Below are positions 51,477 through 62,975 of a DNA stretch of 64,000 bases, piece after piece; the first letter of the stretch is position 1, and each line of letters opens with the position of its first letter. Source of the stretch: Megascapheus bottae (Eukaryota > Chordata > Mammalia > Rodentia > Geomyidae); assembly GCA_024803745.1 (NCBI GenBank), contig JANJXV010000024.1, forward strand, positions 7,224,106 to 7,288,105, given 5' to 3'. Under the pieces are notes generated by a model, which did not search any database, was not told the origin of the DNA, and was given only the letters and a program-made list of their open reading frames with translations. Position numbers and translations under genes: made by a program.

Positions 51477-54253
51477 CCTCCCTCCCTCCCTCCCTTTTTT
51501 TTTAATTTTAGAGAATCGTGGGAAGTTTAATCATGTAAATTTAAGGTCAAATTTCTGTGATTCTTTTCCTTCAAGTTCATTTATATACGTAGGTTCTAGG
51601 AAAGTAAGAAAGAATATTGGCACAACATATATGATAAAAATGCTATCTTTTTCTGCTTACTGTGTCACAATTCAGATGTAATATAATGATTTTCAAAGGT
51701 GTGTAACAGAAAATTTAGAAACTTCAGGTACCTAAAGGGCTATTTTTCTAGGGTACAGAAATCCACCCAAACTCTGAGTGTAAAGCGGCACATCACTTTG
51801 TGGACTGACACCCTTGTGGACAGGATTAAAGGGGATGGCTTGAGCTTGTGGGCTCAAGGTCTTCCAACACCACAAGCATCTTCATGAGAGTAGCGTTTAC
51901 TACTTGCTACATGCAAGTTACTCACTGAGAGTAAGTTAAAACTGCTTGAGTGAGCAGAATTCATTATTTAGTAAGTGTTCAAAGAAGATCTACTCTACTT
52001 TTTTGCTTTGCAAATTGTCAACTTTACATAGTGTCTGACTGATCTGCCATCAGCCAGAGCAAATGACAGTCACTATATACAACAATGATCTGGTTTGAAC
52101 ACACACACACAAACACACACAAATATATGTTCCCTTGTTTAGTGCTTTTCATGGACCATTTATTATATTACCCATCTCTTATCAGCTAAAACCCAATTCT
52201 TATTCTCCTATTGTTCAGCATTTAATTTTTGAATGAAAATAGGCAGATGGCATACATTTCAATATTTTTTGCCTATAAATTTCTTAAGGAATAGAGAGCT
52301 TTTGAATATCAGGCATCAGCAATTAAACCAAATAAGCTTGTTCACCATATATTATAAATGTCTCTTGTAGCACTATAATGTACTTTTTCCCCTCTGGGTC
52401 ACTAAAAATATATTCATTTGTTAGCATCACTCTTTTCTGAATTCAAAAAGAGCAAAAGTACTGTATTCTATAAACCACTGGCTCACTATGTTGTTTATTA
52501 TTCAAACACTACTAAAAACATCAAACATCATGACAACCAAAGCCACATGCTCTCATTTAAGGTTACAAATAAATCTCCATTATTATTTGAAATAGTCTAT
52601 GTTACTACTTAGTTTGGGAAATTTTGTTAAATTGTTAGAAAATGGCATTATTGCAAACATGTCCAAGTTAAGTTTGGTACAAGGTAGCAAAGTGTGGTCC
52701 CTTATTATTTCATAGTTTTGATAAGAACTGGGAGCAGAATTATACTGTATTCCCCCCCCTTTTCTTTGGTAAAAATTCATGCGTCATTTTCAATTCACTG
52801 GGTATATAGATCCATCTTTCATTTCTCCCAGCATGTTGACAGAAAGTCAAGTCTGCAGCTGGTCATAATGGTTTATTAATCTACTCTGCCATCGTCTGGG
52901 GACTAAAGGAAGTGATGCTGGTTTATATGAGGCCTAAAACTTTTGACATCATTATATTGCTTCTGTATCATCATTTGGACCATTGTAACATGTATCTTAA
53001 CTCTTACTGTAATTGTTTCTTTAAAGAGAGGGTCATTTATTTCTTGCCCTGCACCAGCAGTAGGCTATAACAAAAGTACATAATCTAATAAATCTATATA
53101 AACTGAGCTCAGTGCTTAGAAATGAAAAAAATATAGAAACATCACCTTCTATTTTCTAGGCTGGGGTGGGGGGGGTAGTGTTGCTGATCCACTAAAGATA
53201 GGACATATGTTCTAAATTAATTTTCCAGAAAAGATGATGAATTTTCTGGACACAGCCATACTCTATAGCCCTTTCTCCATTTGTACAACCTTAAATTGGT
53301 CAGTCAGGGTTTCTCATGGGATGAGAAAGGGTGTCTCTGTGTCAAGGAAATGATCCCAGGAATCTGGGTGACTTTTACAGGGATGGCACCAAAAAAAAAA
53401 AAAGAAAAAAAAAACCTAACAATTGAATCAACAGCAATCATCATTGGAAGCCATTGAAGTTGCCTGATCATCTCAGCCCAATCATTTAAACAAAATTCCC
53501 CAGGGTTTCACCATCGGTTACTTGCAATGTCCCAGGGATATTTTCATGCATTATTTGAGTTGAGGACAACTGCTCTCTCCATTCTTAAATTTTAATACAC
53601 TCAGAACCTTCAAACACTTTCATTGAAACTGCAGGTTTTGAAGGTCTAGAGTAGGGTGTGAGTTTCTCAGGGTCACCTGGACCATACACAGGTGGGAGCA
53701 GATCCGTTAGGTGAATAGGCTAGCTGAGCTCTCTGTTGTCAGATACATTTCATGAATGACACTTGAACAGAATCACTGTTGGTTTCAGGCTGTAGCCAAG
53801 TTAATGTCAGTCGACTGCCGCTGCCACGGAGTTTCCGGCTCCTGTGCTGTGAAAACGTGTTGGAAAACCATGTCTTCTTTTGAGAAGATTGGCCATTTGT
53901 TAAAGGATAAATATGAAAACAGTATCCAAATATCAGACAAAGCCAGGAGGAAAGTGCGCAGGAGAGAGAAAGATCAGAGGAAAATCCCGATCCACGACGA
54001 CGACCTGCTCTATGTTCACAAGTCTCCCAACTACTGCGTAGAGGATAAAAAACTGGGAATTCCAGGCACCCAAGGCAGAGAATGCAACCGCACATCGGAA
54101 GGTGCCAATGGCTGTAACCTTCTCTGCTGTGGCCGAGGCTACAACACTCATGTGGTCAGACACGTGGAGAGGTGCGAGTGTAAGTTCATCTGGTGCTGCT
54201 ATGTCCGCTGCCGGAAGTGTGAAAGCATGACTGATGTGCACACTTGTAAATGA
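44931..54253 (+). CDS. WNT16: WNT16, secreted Wnt ligand (complete, four coding exons)
   Basis: Exons are 44931-45025, 45211-45464, 47323-47609 and 53789-54253, joined in phases 2, 1 and 0 to a 366-residue protein. It has a signal peptide (about residues 1-29, [18 protein letters not shown] core), 24 cysteines after it (the canonical Wnt number), the Wnt signature [10 protein letters not shown] (222-231) with Ser228 as the expected porcupine palmitoleoylation site, and the C-terminal [12 protein letters not shown] finger. N-glycosylation sequons are at N91, N144, N190 and N312. Wnt16 acts outside the cell on Frizzled receptors; known roles are in cortical bone, joint and haematopoietic development. 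The start ATG has a strong Kozak context (GCCATGG). Human isoform b is 365 residues from memory, so this protein is full length. No alternative first exon (isoform a) was recognised. Confidence 0.97.
45211..45464 (+). CDS. WNT16: WNT16 coding exon 2
   Basis: The acceptor CGTCTTACAG follows a 185-bp intron. The donor is AGCG|GTGAGT. The exon carries residues 32-117, with the conserved [24 protein letters not shown] and RHERWNC blocks, then an alanine/proline-rich loop (residues 94-105) from a GCC repeat. Confidence 0.95.
46205..46230 (+). repeat. (TC)n microsatellite
   Basis: About 13 CT units in WNT16 intron 2. Confidence 0.9.
46797..46892 (-). mobile_element. LINE-1 3' terminal fragment, reverse
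   Basis: TATTTTTATTGTAATTAATA, GAAGGGTTACATGATATTTG and CATTGATACCCTTTCACATG match the reversed L1 tail at 22.95 kb. About 95 bp long. A short repeat (ACATGTACTATTTCTT) at 46781-46796 and about 46890-46905 may be its target-site duplication. Confidence 0.75.
47323..47609 (+). CDS. WNT16: WNT16 coding exon 3
   Basis: Acceptor TTTCATTCCAG, donor ACAG|GTATGT. It encodes [20 protein letters not shown], the NMTECSC motif and [14 protein letters not shown], ending NNEAGRQ at residue 212. Confidence 0.96.
49575..49619 (+). repeat. (CA)n microsatellite
   Basis: About 22 CA units in WNT16 intron 3. Confidence 0.95.
51418..51494 (+). repeat. (TC)n then (CCCT)n microsatellite
   Basis: About 26 TC units followed by CCCT units, pyrimidine-only over about 75 bp. 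Confidence 0.95.
53789..54253 (+). CDS. WNT16: WNT16 coding exon 4 (C-terminal domain)
   Basis: Acceptor TTGGTTTCAG. It encodes residues 213-366 with the acylation hairpin CHGVSGSC, a basic linker ([15 protein letters not shown], 263-277) and the cysteine-rich C-terminal domain ending TDVHTCK before TGA. Confidence 0.97.
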   Translation, partial: AVAKLMSVDCRCHGVSGSCAVKTCWKTMSSFEKIGHLLKDKYENSIQISDKARRKVRRREKDQRKIPIHDDDLLYVHKSPNYCVEDKKLGIPGTQGRECNRTSEGANGCNLLCCGRGYNTHVVRHVERCECKFIWCCYVRCRKCESMTDVHTCK

Positions 54254-55938
54254 CACCCCCCTCCAGCCAGAAGAAGATTCCTAGGCCACAGCCTACAGAA
54301 TTGCAAGCAGTGGGGGCTGCCTGGGGAGGCAAATGTATCACCTGCATGGGAATCTTTCAGAGCTTTGGGCCTCTCTCTGGTTTCTTTTACTTGACTGTCA
54401 ACCAATCCACCATGGCCTTGCAGATGTTTTAGGATTCTGAAGTTGAAAAGGTTTGCGATAATCTTCGGGTGGTTGTGGGGAAATGTGTTTTGACATGCAA
54501 GGAGGATGAGTGTATTTCCTAAACTCGAAAGAAAGAGAAAGCGAGGTCTTATGCTGGAAATCTGGTCCTTCCTCAAGATAAGATCCTCCAGTAGGGAATG
54601 CAGTTATGGGAATCAACAGTGGTCAGGCAACTTTAGTCATTTATTAAATAATGACATCTTAGAGCAGTGAGGAGCACTAGACATGAATCACATTTATTCT
54701 TTCAGTATTCTAATTGAAGAAATTCTACTAAGTGTTTGTACATACAGAAACGTTGAAAAGCTAACTGGTGGGTGTTTACTTACTCATTCAAGCACTTCAA
54801 AAGAAGGACACTTAGGAAGAAACTTCATAAGTGATATGCTAGGCCTAGTGTTTGTTAGAGATGTCTAACAACTGACAAAATATCAAAACGGAAAAAAGTA
54901 AAACATTTTATTTGGAATTTAAGTGCCTCTGTAAGATGTAGCACAATCTTTCATAATTGGATATGTAATTTATTGTATACAAAGCTCAATGCTGAGATAC
55001 TCAAATTCTGGAAATGTGGGAAAAGTAGATAAAAATGTAAATGGTTCTTTCTTTGTAAAAGAAAGCATTCTTTAACATGTGTAAAGACAGTATTTTTATA
55101 GTATTTGGCTAAAAGTTTTATATTTTGTAAATACAGTATTTAAGTTATATGATATGTATTCAGACTTAAGATATTTATTGCCAAAGCCCAAGAGGTCAGG
55201 CAATGATAATATCTCAGAAATAAGACTATTTCTATTCCGACCTTCAACTCTGACTTTTCTTTAAAATTGAAAAAAAGAAGGTAATTGAACAAGTAACATA
55301 GATGTCAATGTCTTGGCAAAATGACAGCTTTATATCCTACAGATTAAAATATGTAGCCAAAAAAGAGAATTCTCTTTAAAATTCTCTTTCCACATTAGTT
55401 ATGCTTAACTTCCAATGTTATAATGAATTATAAAGCTGATGTCTTAACTGGAAAAAAGAATTCAAACAGAGTGATGATCAATTTGGGGATTTGATATCCT
55501 GGATATTTATTATGTTGTATGTAGTGCTGCATTGGCATGTGAATGTTGAGTGATCTTTTTTGTTTTAATATTCATGCATGTGTATTTATCATGTTTTACA
55601 AGGTCCCAGATGAAAAATATACTTGGACTATTTATAGTTGCATTTTAATGAAAACGCTTATGATTTTAGACATTGTTAAATATTTCTGTATTATGTAGAA
55701 AAATAGATTTTTTTAAGTTTAAAATATCCAAATTAAATTTTTCCTTATTAAAAAAGATAAAGAAATGATTTCCTGCCCCAAAGTCTCATTCACTTTCCTT
55801 CACATTTCATTTACCAATTAAAAGTAGTTACTTGTGTAAAAGAGCAAACAAAGTTCCAGTATTAAAATCAGGATTCAATACCTAACTATGATACTCCTTG
55901 TTATTGTTTTCTAAATAAAGGCTTGGAATTGACGAGCT
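54254..55938 (+). other. WNT16: WNT16 3' UTR
   Basis: About 1.7 kb of AT-rich, repeat-free sequence after the stop codon. It ends after AATAAA at 55914-55919 (CTAAATAAAGGC context). A weaker ATTAAA lies at 55732-55737. Two Pumilio-type elements (TGTACATA at 54737-54744 and TGTAAATA at 55126-55133) are visible. Confidence 0.7.
55914..55919 (+). promoter_or_regulatory. WNT16: WNT16 poly(A) signal
   Basis: The only good AATAAA in sense after the stop codon within the repeat-free UTR, about 1.66 kb downstream. A TG-rich stretch (AGTGTTTGAGCTTGGC) begins about 25 bases later, as expected for a cleavage site. Confidence 0.6.
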
Positions 55939-56389
55939 AAGCTAGTGTTTGAGCTTGGCTACACATTGAATAGAGATACTTAAAGACTTCTTTTCATGTC
56001 CTTTTCACAAAGGAAATAAGCATCTTTCCTAAGAGAGGAAGACTGTTGTGTCTATTAATAACCAATTCTTTCATTAGATAGGAAATTTTCCTGCCTAAAA
56101 AGCAAGAAAGCAAACAAATGAAAACAGAATTTGATACTCACTCAGGGCCCTCTCTCCTGGATGCTAAACAACAGTACCTCCTGAGATGTTTCTGTTGGTT
56201 CTTCTTTTCCTTCTTATCTATAGCCCTACTATGAAAGCCATCCTTGAGACACTCACCAACTAATCTTACCAGCTGACTGACAGTTGGGTATTAGGCCACG
56301 GTCATTTGTGTCATTGCAGAGCTAGCACCATGGTAATTCTGGCAGCCCAGTTGCAAAGACCAGGGACCTTGACAGTCTAGGCTATTTTG

Positions 56390-57000
56390 TCTGTGTAAGT
56401 GAGTGCTGTATAAGTTGCAAGGAGCAGAAAATCCAACCCAGATTGATTTAAAGAAAAAAGGAAATGTATTGCTTGACTAAGTTACTATAGAGATCAGCAC
56501 TGTAATGATCAGGGGAAGCTTGATCCATAAGCTCACACGATGCATGCCCTTAGATCAAAGTCAAAGGTAGACCCTACAGCAGGGTGTGCCTCCAAATTCT
56601 TGTGCCCCTAGTAGCTTCATCCCTGGTTTTGGGTTTTCAGCAACACAAACAGCCATACTTCCACACCTCACATTCTCCTACTACTCATTTTAAGGAAAGG
56701 GAGATTTCATCCTGAGGAAAAACAGAGGTTCTTTTGTGGTTGCTCAACCAGGAGAGAAGGAAAATTTCTTTATCAGAATGCTTAGCAAAGATGGTGTTCT
56801 TGGCTGTAATTAGTTTAGTGTGTCCATCTCTAAACCAATCACAATGGCCTTTGGTAGCTGGGGTGGGGCAATAGGTACACTGATGTGTTTTATGGAAGTT
56901 ATGGCCCTTGACTGAACTAATAATGTGATTAGTCTAACAAAAACTACACAGATTGAATATGAGGTGGGTCTGTAGAGCAAAAACAAGCTGTTAACAATGA
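56390..57000 (-). mobile_element. Ancient interspersed repeat, family unresolved
   Basis: AGAAAATCCAACCCAGATTG, ATTTAAAGAAAAAAGG, TTGCTTGACTAAGTTACTAT and AACCAATCACAATGGCCTTT follow in order the text of a common old mammalian repeat. Strand and limits are uncertain. Confidence 0.4.
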
Positions 57001-57235
57001 AGGTACCTGACTGTGGAGGAACAAGACATTTTGTGCCCTAGCAAGAACAAGGGGGATTATAAACAGGAGACAGTGCGTGGCACCATATAGAACTTATAGC
57101 TAGATAAGCAACACCAAAGCACAATGGATTATGTATGTGGGCCAAAGTTGATTTGTTTAAATAGCTTTCATTGTGTAAAAAAAAAAAAGGAAAGAAGGTG
57201 CTCCCAGGGTATTGCATTCTAGTCTAGAATTCTAC

Positions 57236-57350
57236 CTGCTGGAGGTGTGGTTTAAAAGGTAGATCATAAGGCCCTAAATTCAGGCCCTTGAACCGGCTCC
57301 AAAAAAATGAAGTAATAAATAAATAAATAAATAATACAACTCTTCTGCAA
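57236..57350 (+). mobile_element. Diverged tRNA-like SINE with AATA tail
   Basis: GGAGGTGTGGTTTAAAAGGT ... CAGGCCCTTGAACCGGCTCC, then A7 and (AATA)n. Confidence 0.5.
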
Positions 57351-58044
57351 ATTTAAAACTATGTAATAGAGGCAATGGTAAAGGAATGATACACTGTTGA
57401 GTATAATCAAGCAAAATATTAAGTGGCATTATCTATACTCTTGGATAAATAACATTAAAAACAGTTCTCTAATAGCCATACTTTATACAACAGCAAGTGA
57501 GTTGCATTATTTCCTTACTCTTAATGTGCTGTGCATGTTTTAAAGGACTGATAGCTAAACTGTAATAGAACAATAAAAAAGTTTTCATCATGTATACTTA
57601 ACAGCTGAACTTATATGTTTGGGTAGCCTTGGAACTACACACAGTGAATACTGAAATACATTTGAATATTCTCAAGGACTTTCAGTACTGTGATTTTCCT
57701 TAAAATGAGGAAATAGAAAAGCTTCTTGTCAAAACATTGCTGTACGGCCCATTGGTGAGTTGCTGATGCTTCTTGCATCACCTCCCAAAGGTTATCAAAT
57801 ATTGAAAAATTAATCCAACCATTTGGAGCCAGTTAGTTATATTATTATGAGTTGTACTTGGCTGATGTGAGGGAAAGAAAATTCAGATCCTTTCTCCAGG
57901 AACTGCTCATACACACCAAGAAAAGTCCTTCCTAAGGGAAGAGGCCTTGAGTCTCCCTTTTCAGCTACACTGTATACCAGGTGTGATGTATTATTTCTTG
58001 GAGGAGGACAACATGAAAGGGGAGGGACTCACTTTCTATGAAAA

Positions 58045-58215
58045 AAGAATAAGAGCTTCAGCAAACACTATGAATCAAGCACTGGTCTAAGTAAATTATA
58101 TGTACATATTTACCCTCATGATAACCCCGCAAAGTAGATGCCACTATTGTGGCCCCCATTTTATGAATGAGGAAACTAAATACAGTAACTGTAAGTCCAG
58201 TAATCAGGTACAATT
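58045..58215 (+). mobile_element. MIR (ancient tRNA-derived SINE)
   Basis: CCTCATGATAACCCCGCAAA, GTAGATGCCACTATTGTGGC and CCCCATTTTATGAATGAGGA followed by AACTAAATACAGTAACT match the MIR core in order. Confidence 0.8.
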
Positions 58216-59192
58216 ATGCAGAATGGACCCACTTCATTCTGTACACTTAACTACCACAATCATTACTGTGCTACTTAAAGAATCCAAATTATCAATATAT
58301 GGTCTTGACAATATACAAGACCTTGGAGAATTTAATATAATAAAAACTAGAAAATGTTTCTTCACATTTGGTTATATAAACTTGGTGAAGGAGCAGCGAG
58401 TGATGGGATGAACAAGAACTGAGATTTGCCATGAAATATAATTAAAATATGCTGCTTCTTGATTTCTAAGCTCCAAGTGATTTAAGCTGACTTGTAGTTT
58501 AGATCCCAGCAGAGCTAAGTTTGGATTCAAATTGAACTTTTTTTTTGCAAAAGGAAATGACTCTGGCTAAAGATCATTATAATTTAGTTAGACGTAAAAT
58601 AAATACTTACATCCTTTTTATTATTATGCTTACAGCCAATTATTACATAAGGTATTTTCAATAGATGGATGAAATTTACCATTTGTGATGGTTTATACTC
58701 ACATTCAAGGAAAAACCACCAGAAGTGATTTGTCCCAGATTAAAATCACTTGAAACAAAGTTGTTCTAGAAAAAGCAGACCCTCCCCATGTGGTGGCAAA
58801 GAAAAAAAACACATTAAAAATGTAGACCAAGTCAACATAATCTAGTTTCATATATGACTTACTCATTTGCAGAATAAGTTGGAAGGTATAAGACATAAAG
58901 GACTGCCTGTTCCCTGTCAAAAGGCCGTTCTGATTGCTGAGGGTGACTTACCTCCCCAGAGTTCAAGAAGTTCAAGAAGCCTTCCTGTCTATATTGTAGT
59001 AATAACTTAGCACTCATGTATATAAACACCCTCCTCCCCTCATCCAGCAAAAAGAATGATCACCATCCACTGGAACCTTTTTTTTTTTTTCCTTTAGTTT
59101 AAGAGATTCTTGTGCTTTTATCATCTTTACTTCTACCTCCAGAGTAACACTAGAGCCACCAGTCTTTACAGACTATATCTTGCTGTTTTTTA

Positions 59193-59300
59193 ATTTTTTT
59201 CTTTTGGTAGGGGCTGGTCTCAAACCATTTCAACACCCCCCAATCTCTACTTCTCAAGTAGGTGTGGATTACAAGAGTGAACCCCCTTGTCCAGTATCAT
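59193..59300 (-). mobile_element. B1-like SINE fragment, reverse
   Basis: GGGGCTGGTCTCAAACCATT ... CTTCTCAAGTAGGTGTGGAT and TACAAGAGTGAACC resemble a reversed 7SL-derived monomer. Confidence 0.55.
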
Positions 59301-59947
59301 CCTGCACATCCCCTTCACAATATAATTTAAAATATTTCAAAATTCATATTGAACAGGCCTGATGGTGAGCAAGACTTTTCTGAGCGAGTGACAAGCACCT
59401 GTGTGAGGGTGTATCCAAGCCTTGGCATTTTCCACATCTTGAGCACTATCTGTTCTGCAGCAGGGGGTTGGTATAGATTTGGGTTTTTAGAAGTACCAAG
59501 GTCTATTCTCTGGGGAGCTACTAGTGTTTTCTCAAAAGCTAGGACAGCAAGGAAAATTCGAATGTGATCATCTGAAATGGTGACTCACTAGGAAGATTAG
59601 CTTTGCATCTGTGTATGAAGGGGAGTTTGGTGTCAGGGTATCATGAAAGAAAAGGTAGATAGTATGAGCAAGTCAGAGGTCAAGAACGGCCTCCAGTAAA
59701 AGTACTATCTTCTCCCTAGATATTACTGTCAAATCCATTAAATGGTTCCCTTCTGATCTGGGGTCCTAATAAAAGGGATTGCACTCAGGAACAAGTGATA
59801 AGGAGAGATGCAAGGTGTACTTAATAAAGGAACTTTAAGAAAGGTGGGAATTAACTATCAAACATCAAAAGCCAAGTACATGGTAGAAAAGTCATCTTGC
59901 CAAGACGTAAGAATCCTTCTTAGACATGTTTTACAAGAGGAATTATT

Positions 59948-60118
59948 CTGGGCATGGTGGTACACACCTGTGCTCCAGTTACTCAGGATGTGGAAGTAGG
60001 ATGTTAGCTCAACAACAATAAAGAAAAAGATTGGAGAGTTGTGTGAGAGATGTGGATCAAATGACAGCTCAGCTGCCCAGCAAGCTAAGAGCCTTGAGTT
60101 CAATCTCTAGTAACCGAA
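59948..60118 (+). mobile_element. B1-like head joined to tRNA/Geo-like tail
   Basis: CTGGGCATGGTGGTACACAC and CTCCAGTTACTCAGGATGTG (left part), then AGAGCCTTGAGTTCAATCTC (right part). Diverged. Confidence 0.55.
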
Positions 60119-60514
60119 GGCAGGTATGATCCATTCCTTTATTCTACAGCTCTTTATTTTTAGGTATTTTTGTTAAGCAACTAAGATAATTGAACATTAA
60201 GTACCAAATTTTACCTAATCAACAAGCAAATTTTCCCTTTCATAACATTTTTAAAAGTATTTGACCAGTTTTAGCCTCTCTCACTGAATACAGCACATTG
60301 CTTAAGTCTTTAAAAAGGAACGAGGATTATGGATAAAGCAAGTAGAATGAAATTAAAACAATTTTGGATCAAATTATTTAGTTTGTGTAAACATTTGGAG
60401 TGTAAAGAAAAATATAGGTAAATGGATTTAACTTCCATAAAGTATAGCATAAATATTTTCGAGTTGCATTTTAAACAAACTGAAGTTAGAAATAGTAAGG
60501 CTGGATTAATTTTT

Positions 60515-62434
60515 CTTTAATTTCTCAAATATCATTTATTTTCTGCTTCCTTTTCCAGTCAGAACATTTATATAACATAGTTGCTTTAGGACAGACAGCA
60601 TGTGTAATTACAAACAAAAAGGTGCATTCACAAGCCCTTGAAACGCCACTTAAAACTAAATGTCAGTGTTAAAGTTCTGACTTCAGTAATGACAATTCTC
60701 AGCATTCAGTGAGAATCATTTCAGTTTTATGGCTGGCTTTACAAAGATATGAAAATAAAATGTAGTAAAATTATTGCTTCCAGAGTTAAGTTGGCACAAT
60801 CTATACAGGACCGAATTCAGACAAAAACAAGCTGTACCAAAGCAGTTACATAACCAATTTTTAATCCCTTATTTTCTGACATTTCATACACCTGTAAAAG
60901 CTAACATCTTAGTTTAAAAAAAAAAAGATGGCCTTCTATGAAGCTACTCAGATTTTATACATGTTTAGATATATACACAGGATACTACTGTGTTTAACCA
61001 CAAGAATGATTTTATTTTTCCATGTTAAGCAGTAAAATATTTTCTTTTGTAAAAAAAAAAATCCTTAATATGAAGTTCCTACGAATATTACTTTTCCAAT
61101 AATACAAAACAAATTCAAATTGTAAAACCAAAACTATTTTTCAATACTAAAAAAAAAAACCCAAAACAGCAACATTTATTTTACAACCCCTAGAACTGTA
61201 AAATAGGTTGTGTTTACAGAATCAAGGGACGTATTCTTGAATGTCAAAATATACATGGTGAATGTGATTTAATGTGTCAGCACCAAAAATCTGAGTTTAC
61301 AAAAATGGGTGAAACATAGAAGGTGCATTTACATAGGAATTACATTCACTTGGAAGAAAGAAACAGTCCTCAAAGCTCATTAGTATTTGAGAAAGAACTG
61401 AATAATTTCCAACTGACAGTAAAATAACCAACACTGCTTTTCATTTTTCTTATACATATAAACCACCTAAAACAGGTTCAGAATTTAAGCACTGCCTTCT
61501 GCTGGAAGGGTAGTTTGATCAGTTAGTTGTCTACACATTACATAATTAGTTCATATACAAGAGCTGTGTAATACTCACACACAACAGGGTGATTTAATGC
61601 CTGAAAGAAATTTATAAAGAAGTGAAAATATAGTCTTGTAGTAAACCTGTGACAGGAAAAAGTTAGATCTAATATTTCTTTTTAAATATAGAATCAAGCA
61701 TAAAGCCATTTGGGAACAAATATAATTACTTTTTAAATGTGATCCTACTTGCATTTTCTAAACATGACACTATAGCTTCAGTTAATAACAATTACAAAGT
61801 CAGATGACTTGGAACAGAATTTCTTGTCAGACAAATTAAAATTACTATGACACTAAAGAATGCCCCTGTTCAAACCACCTGGCCAGTGCTGGGGAAATGA
61901 GCTTGCAGGGCTGAACACATACTCACTGCTTTCATTTTCCTGAATGGCCTCAAAAGGTTGAGGAGGGGGTATGGTCTGGTTCCTATGTTCTCCGACACAT
62001 CCCACCTGCAGCCTCACTCTTTAAAGCTCTGTCACTGCTAACACAAAATCCAGGGATTCTGCCCTGAATGCCATCACCTTTATATACTAACTTCTACTGT
62101 GTGCATTAAAAAAAAAAAAAGTATTCACTACCTTACGTATGTAACTCTTAATTCCTTTATATATCAACCTGGCAAGAAAATAAAATTAAAAAAAAAAACT
62201 GGTTGTGCTTCTCAAAAATCTGATATAAATCTTTATAGCAAACATTTTATTTCTTGGATCTTGAGGAAAAAAAATAAAGAAAAGGATAAAAGGCATCAGA
62301 TGTCAGATTGTAAGGTAACATTACACATATTACAAATCGAGTATCTTTTACTTAAAAGATATTGTCATCACAAGACAATATATACATTTACAGACACACA
62401 CACATATATATGTACAGGTGTATGCATATATATG

Positions 62435-62465
<31 letters not shown>

Positions 62466-62885
62466 CTATATAATCTCCTTCCTAAAAGCCTATTATTCCA
62501 TGATAAGTTTTTCACAGCTATGAGTACATATATGTGTGTGTGTGTGTGTGTGTGTACATGTGTAGATACACAGTTATAGATATATGTCTCAACATAATTT
62601 TCACCATCTGCTCAGTAATCCACTGAGTATATTATTACCACAACAATCTAAACATTATACTCCTAGGGAAATGTGCTTAAACATGGTTCAGTGATTTGTT
62701 CCAGATGAGGACTATTTACAAAGATAACTTTTTATGTCAGCAATAAATAATCCTGATATCAACAGAGATGATGCTCATGCACACACCAAGATGGCTGCAT
62801 GCTATTAAAATATATACATGTAGTTTCTTCTTCATAGCTCTCTCATTAACAGTGAAAGTGCATTTGCATCCATTTTCTCCAGTCT
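60515..62885 (-). other. FAM3C: FAM3C 3' UTR (left end uncertain)
   Basis: Sequence below the FAM3C stop codon on the minus strand is free of SINEs for more than 2 kb, fitting a long 3' UTR. Minus-strand AATAAA signals (plus-strand TTTATT) lie at 61175-61180, 61011-61016 and 60535-60540. The last would give about 2.35 kb of UTR. Tandem TATG and TG repeats (62.40-62.56 kb) lie within it. Confidence 0.55.
62400..62555 (+). repeat. TATG/TATA and (TG)n repeats in FAM3C 3' UTR
   Basis: Mixed CACATATATATGTA and (TA)n units at 62400-62465, and a (TG)n run at about 62533-62554. Confidence 0.8.
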
Positions 62886-62975
62886 TCAGTCCTGCTTCTG
62901 TGGGATGCATCCTTCCATTTCTACTACTTCAGGCCATCCTTCATATTTATTTGTATCCTTGTTATTCTTAATGTG
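62886..62975 (-). CDS. FAM3C: FAM3C last coding exon
   Basis: Acceptor (minus strand) TTGTATCCCAACAG, then 29 codons HIKNN...QKQD and TGA at 62886-62888. Phase 0 with the previous exon. Confidence 0.93.
   Translation of the reverse strand, partial: HIKNNKDTNKYEGWPEVVEMEGCIPQKQD

Larger units (their letters stand above)
47610..53788. other. WNT16: WNT16 intron 3 (6.2 kb)
   Basis: AT-rich, with no SINE recognised. It contains a (CA)n tract (49575-49619), a (TC)n/(CCCT)n tract (51418-51494), short CA stretches near 52.1 kb and several A or T runs. The scarcity of lineage SINEs is notable beside the flanking spacer. Confidence 0.65.
55939..60510. other. WNT16-FAM3C convergent spacer
   Basis: About 4.6 kb between the two 3' ends. 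It holds an ancient repeat (56.39-57.0 kb), a SINE remnant (57.24 kb), a MIR (58.05-58.21 kb) and B1-like SINEs (59.2 and 59.95 kb). No gene is recognised. Confidence 0.65.

Noticed and set aside
58100..58411. A 103-codon frame with Cys/His residues resembling a zinc-binding motif
   Set aside because: The first part is translated MIR SINE, and the Cys/His spacing fits no known finger.
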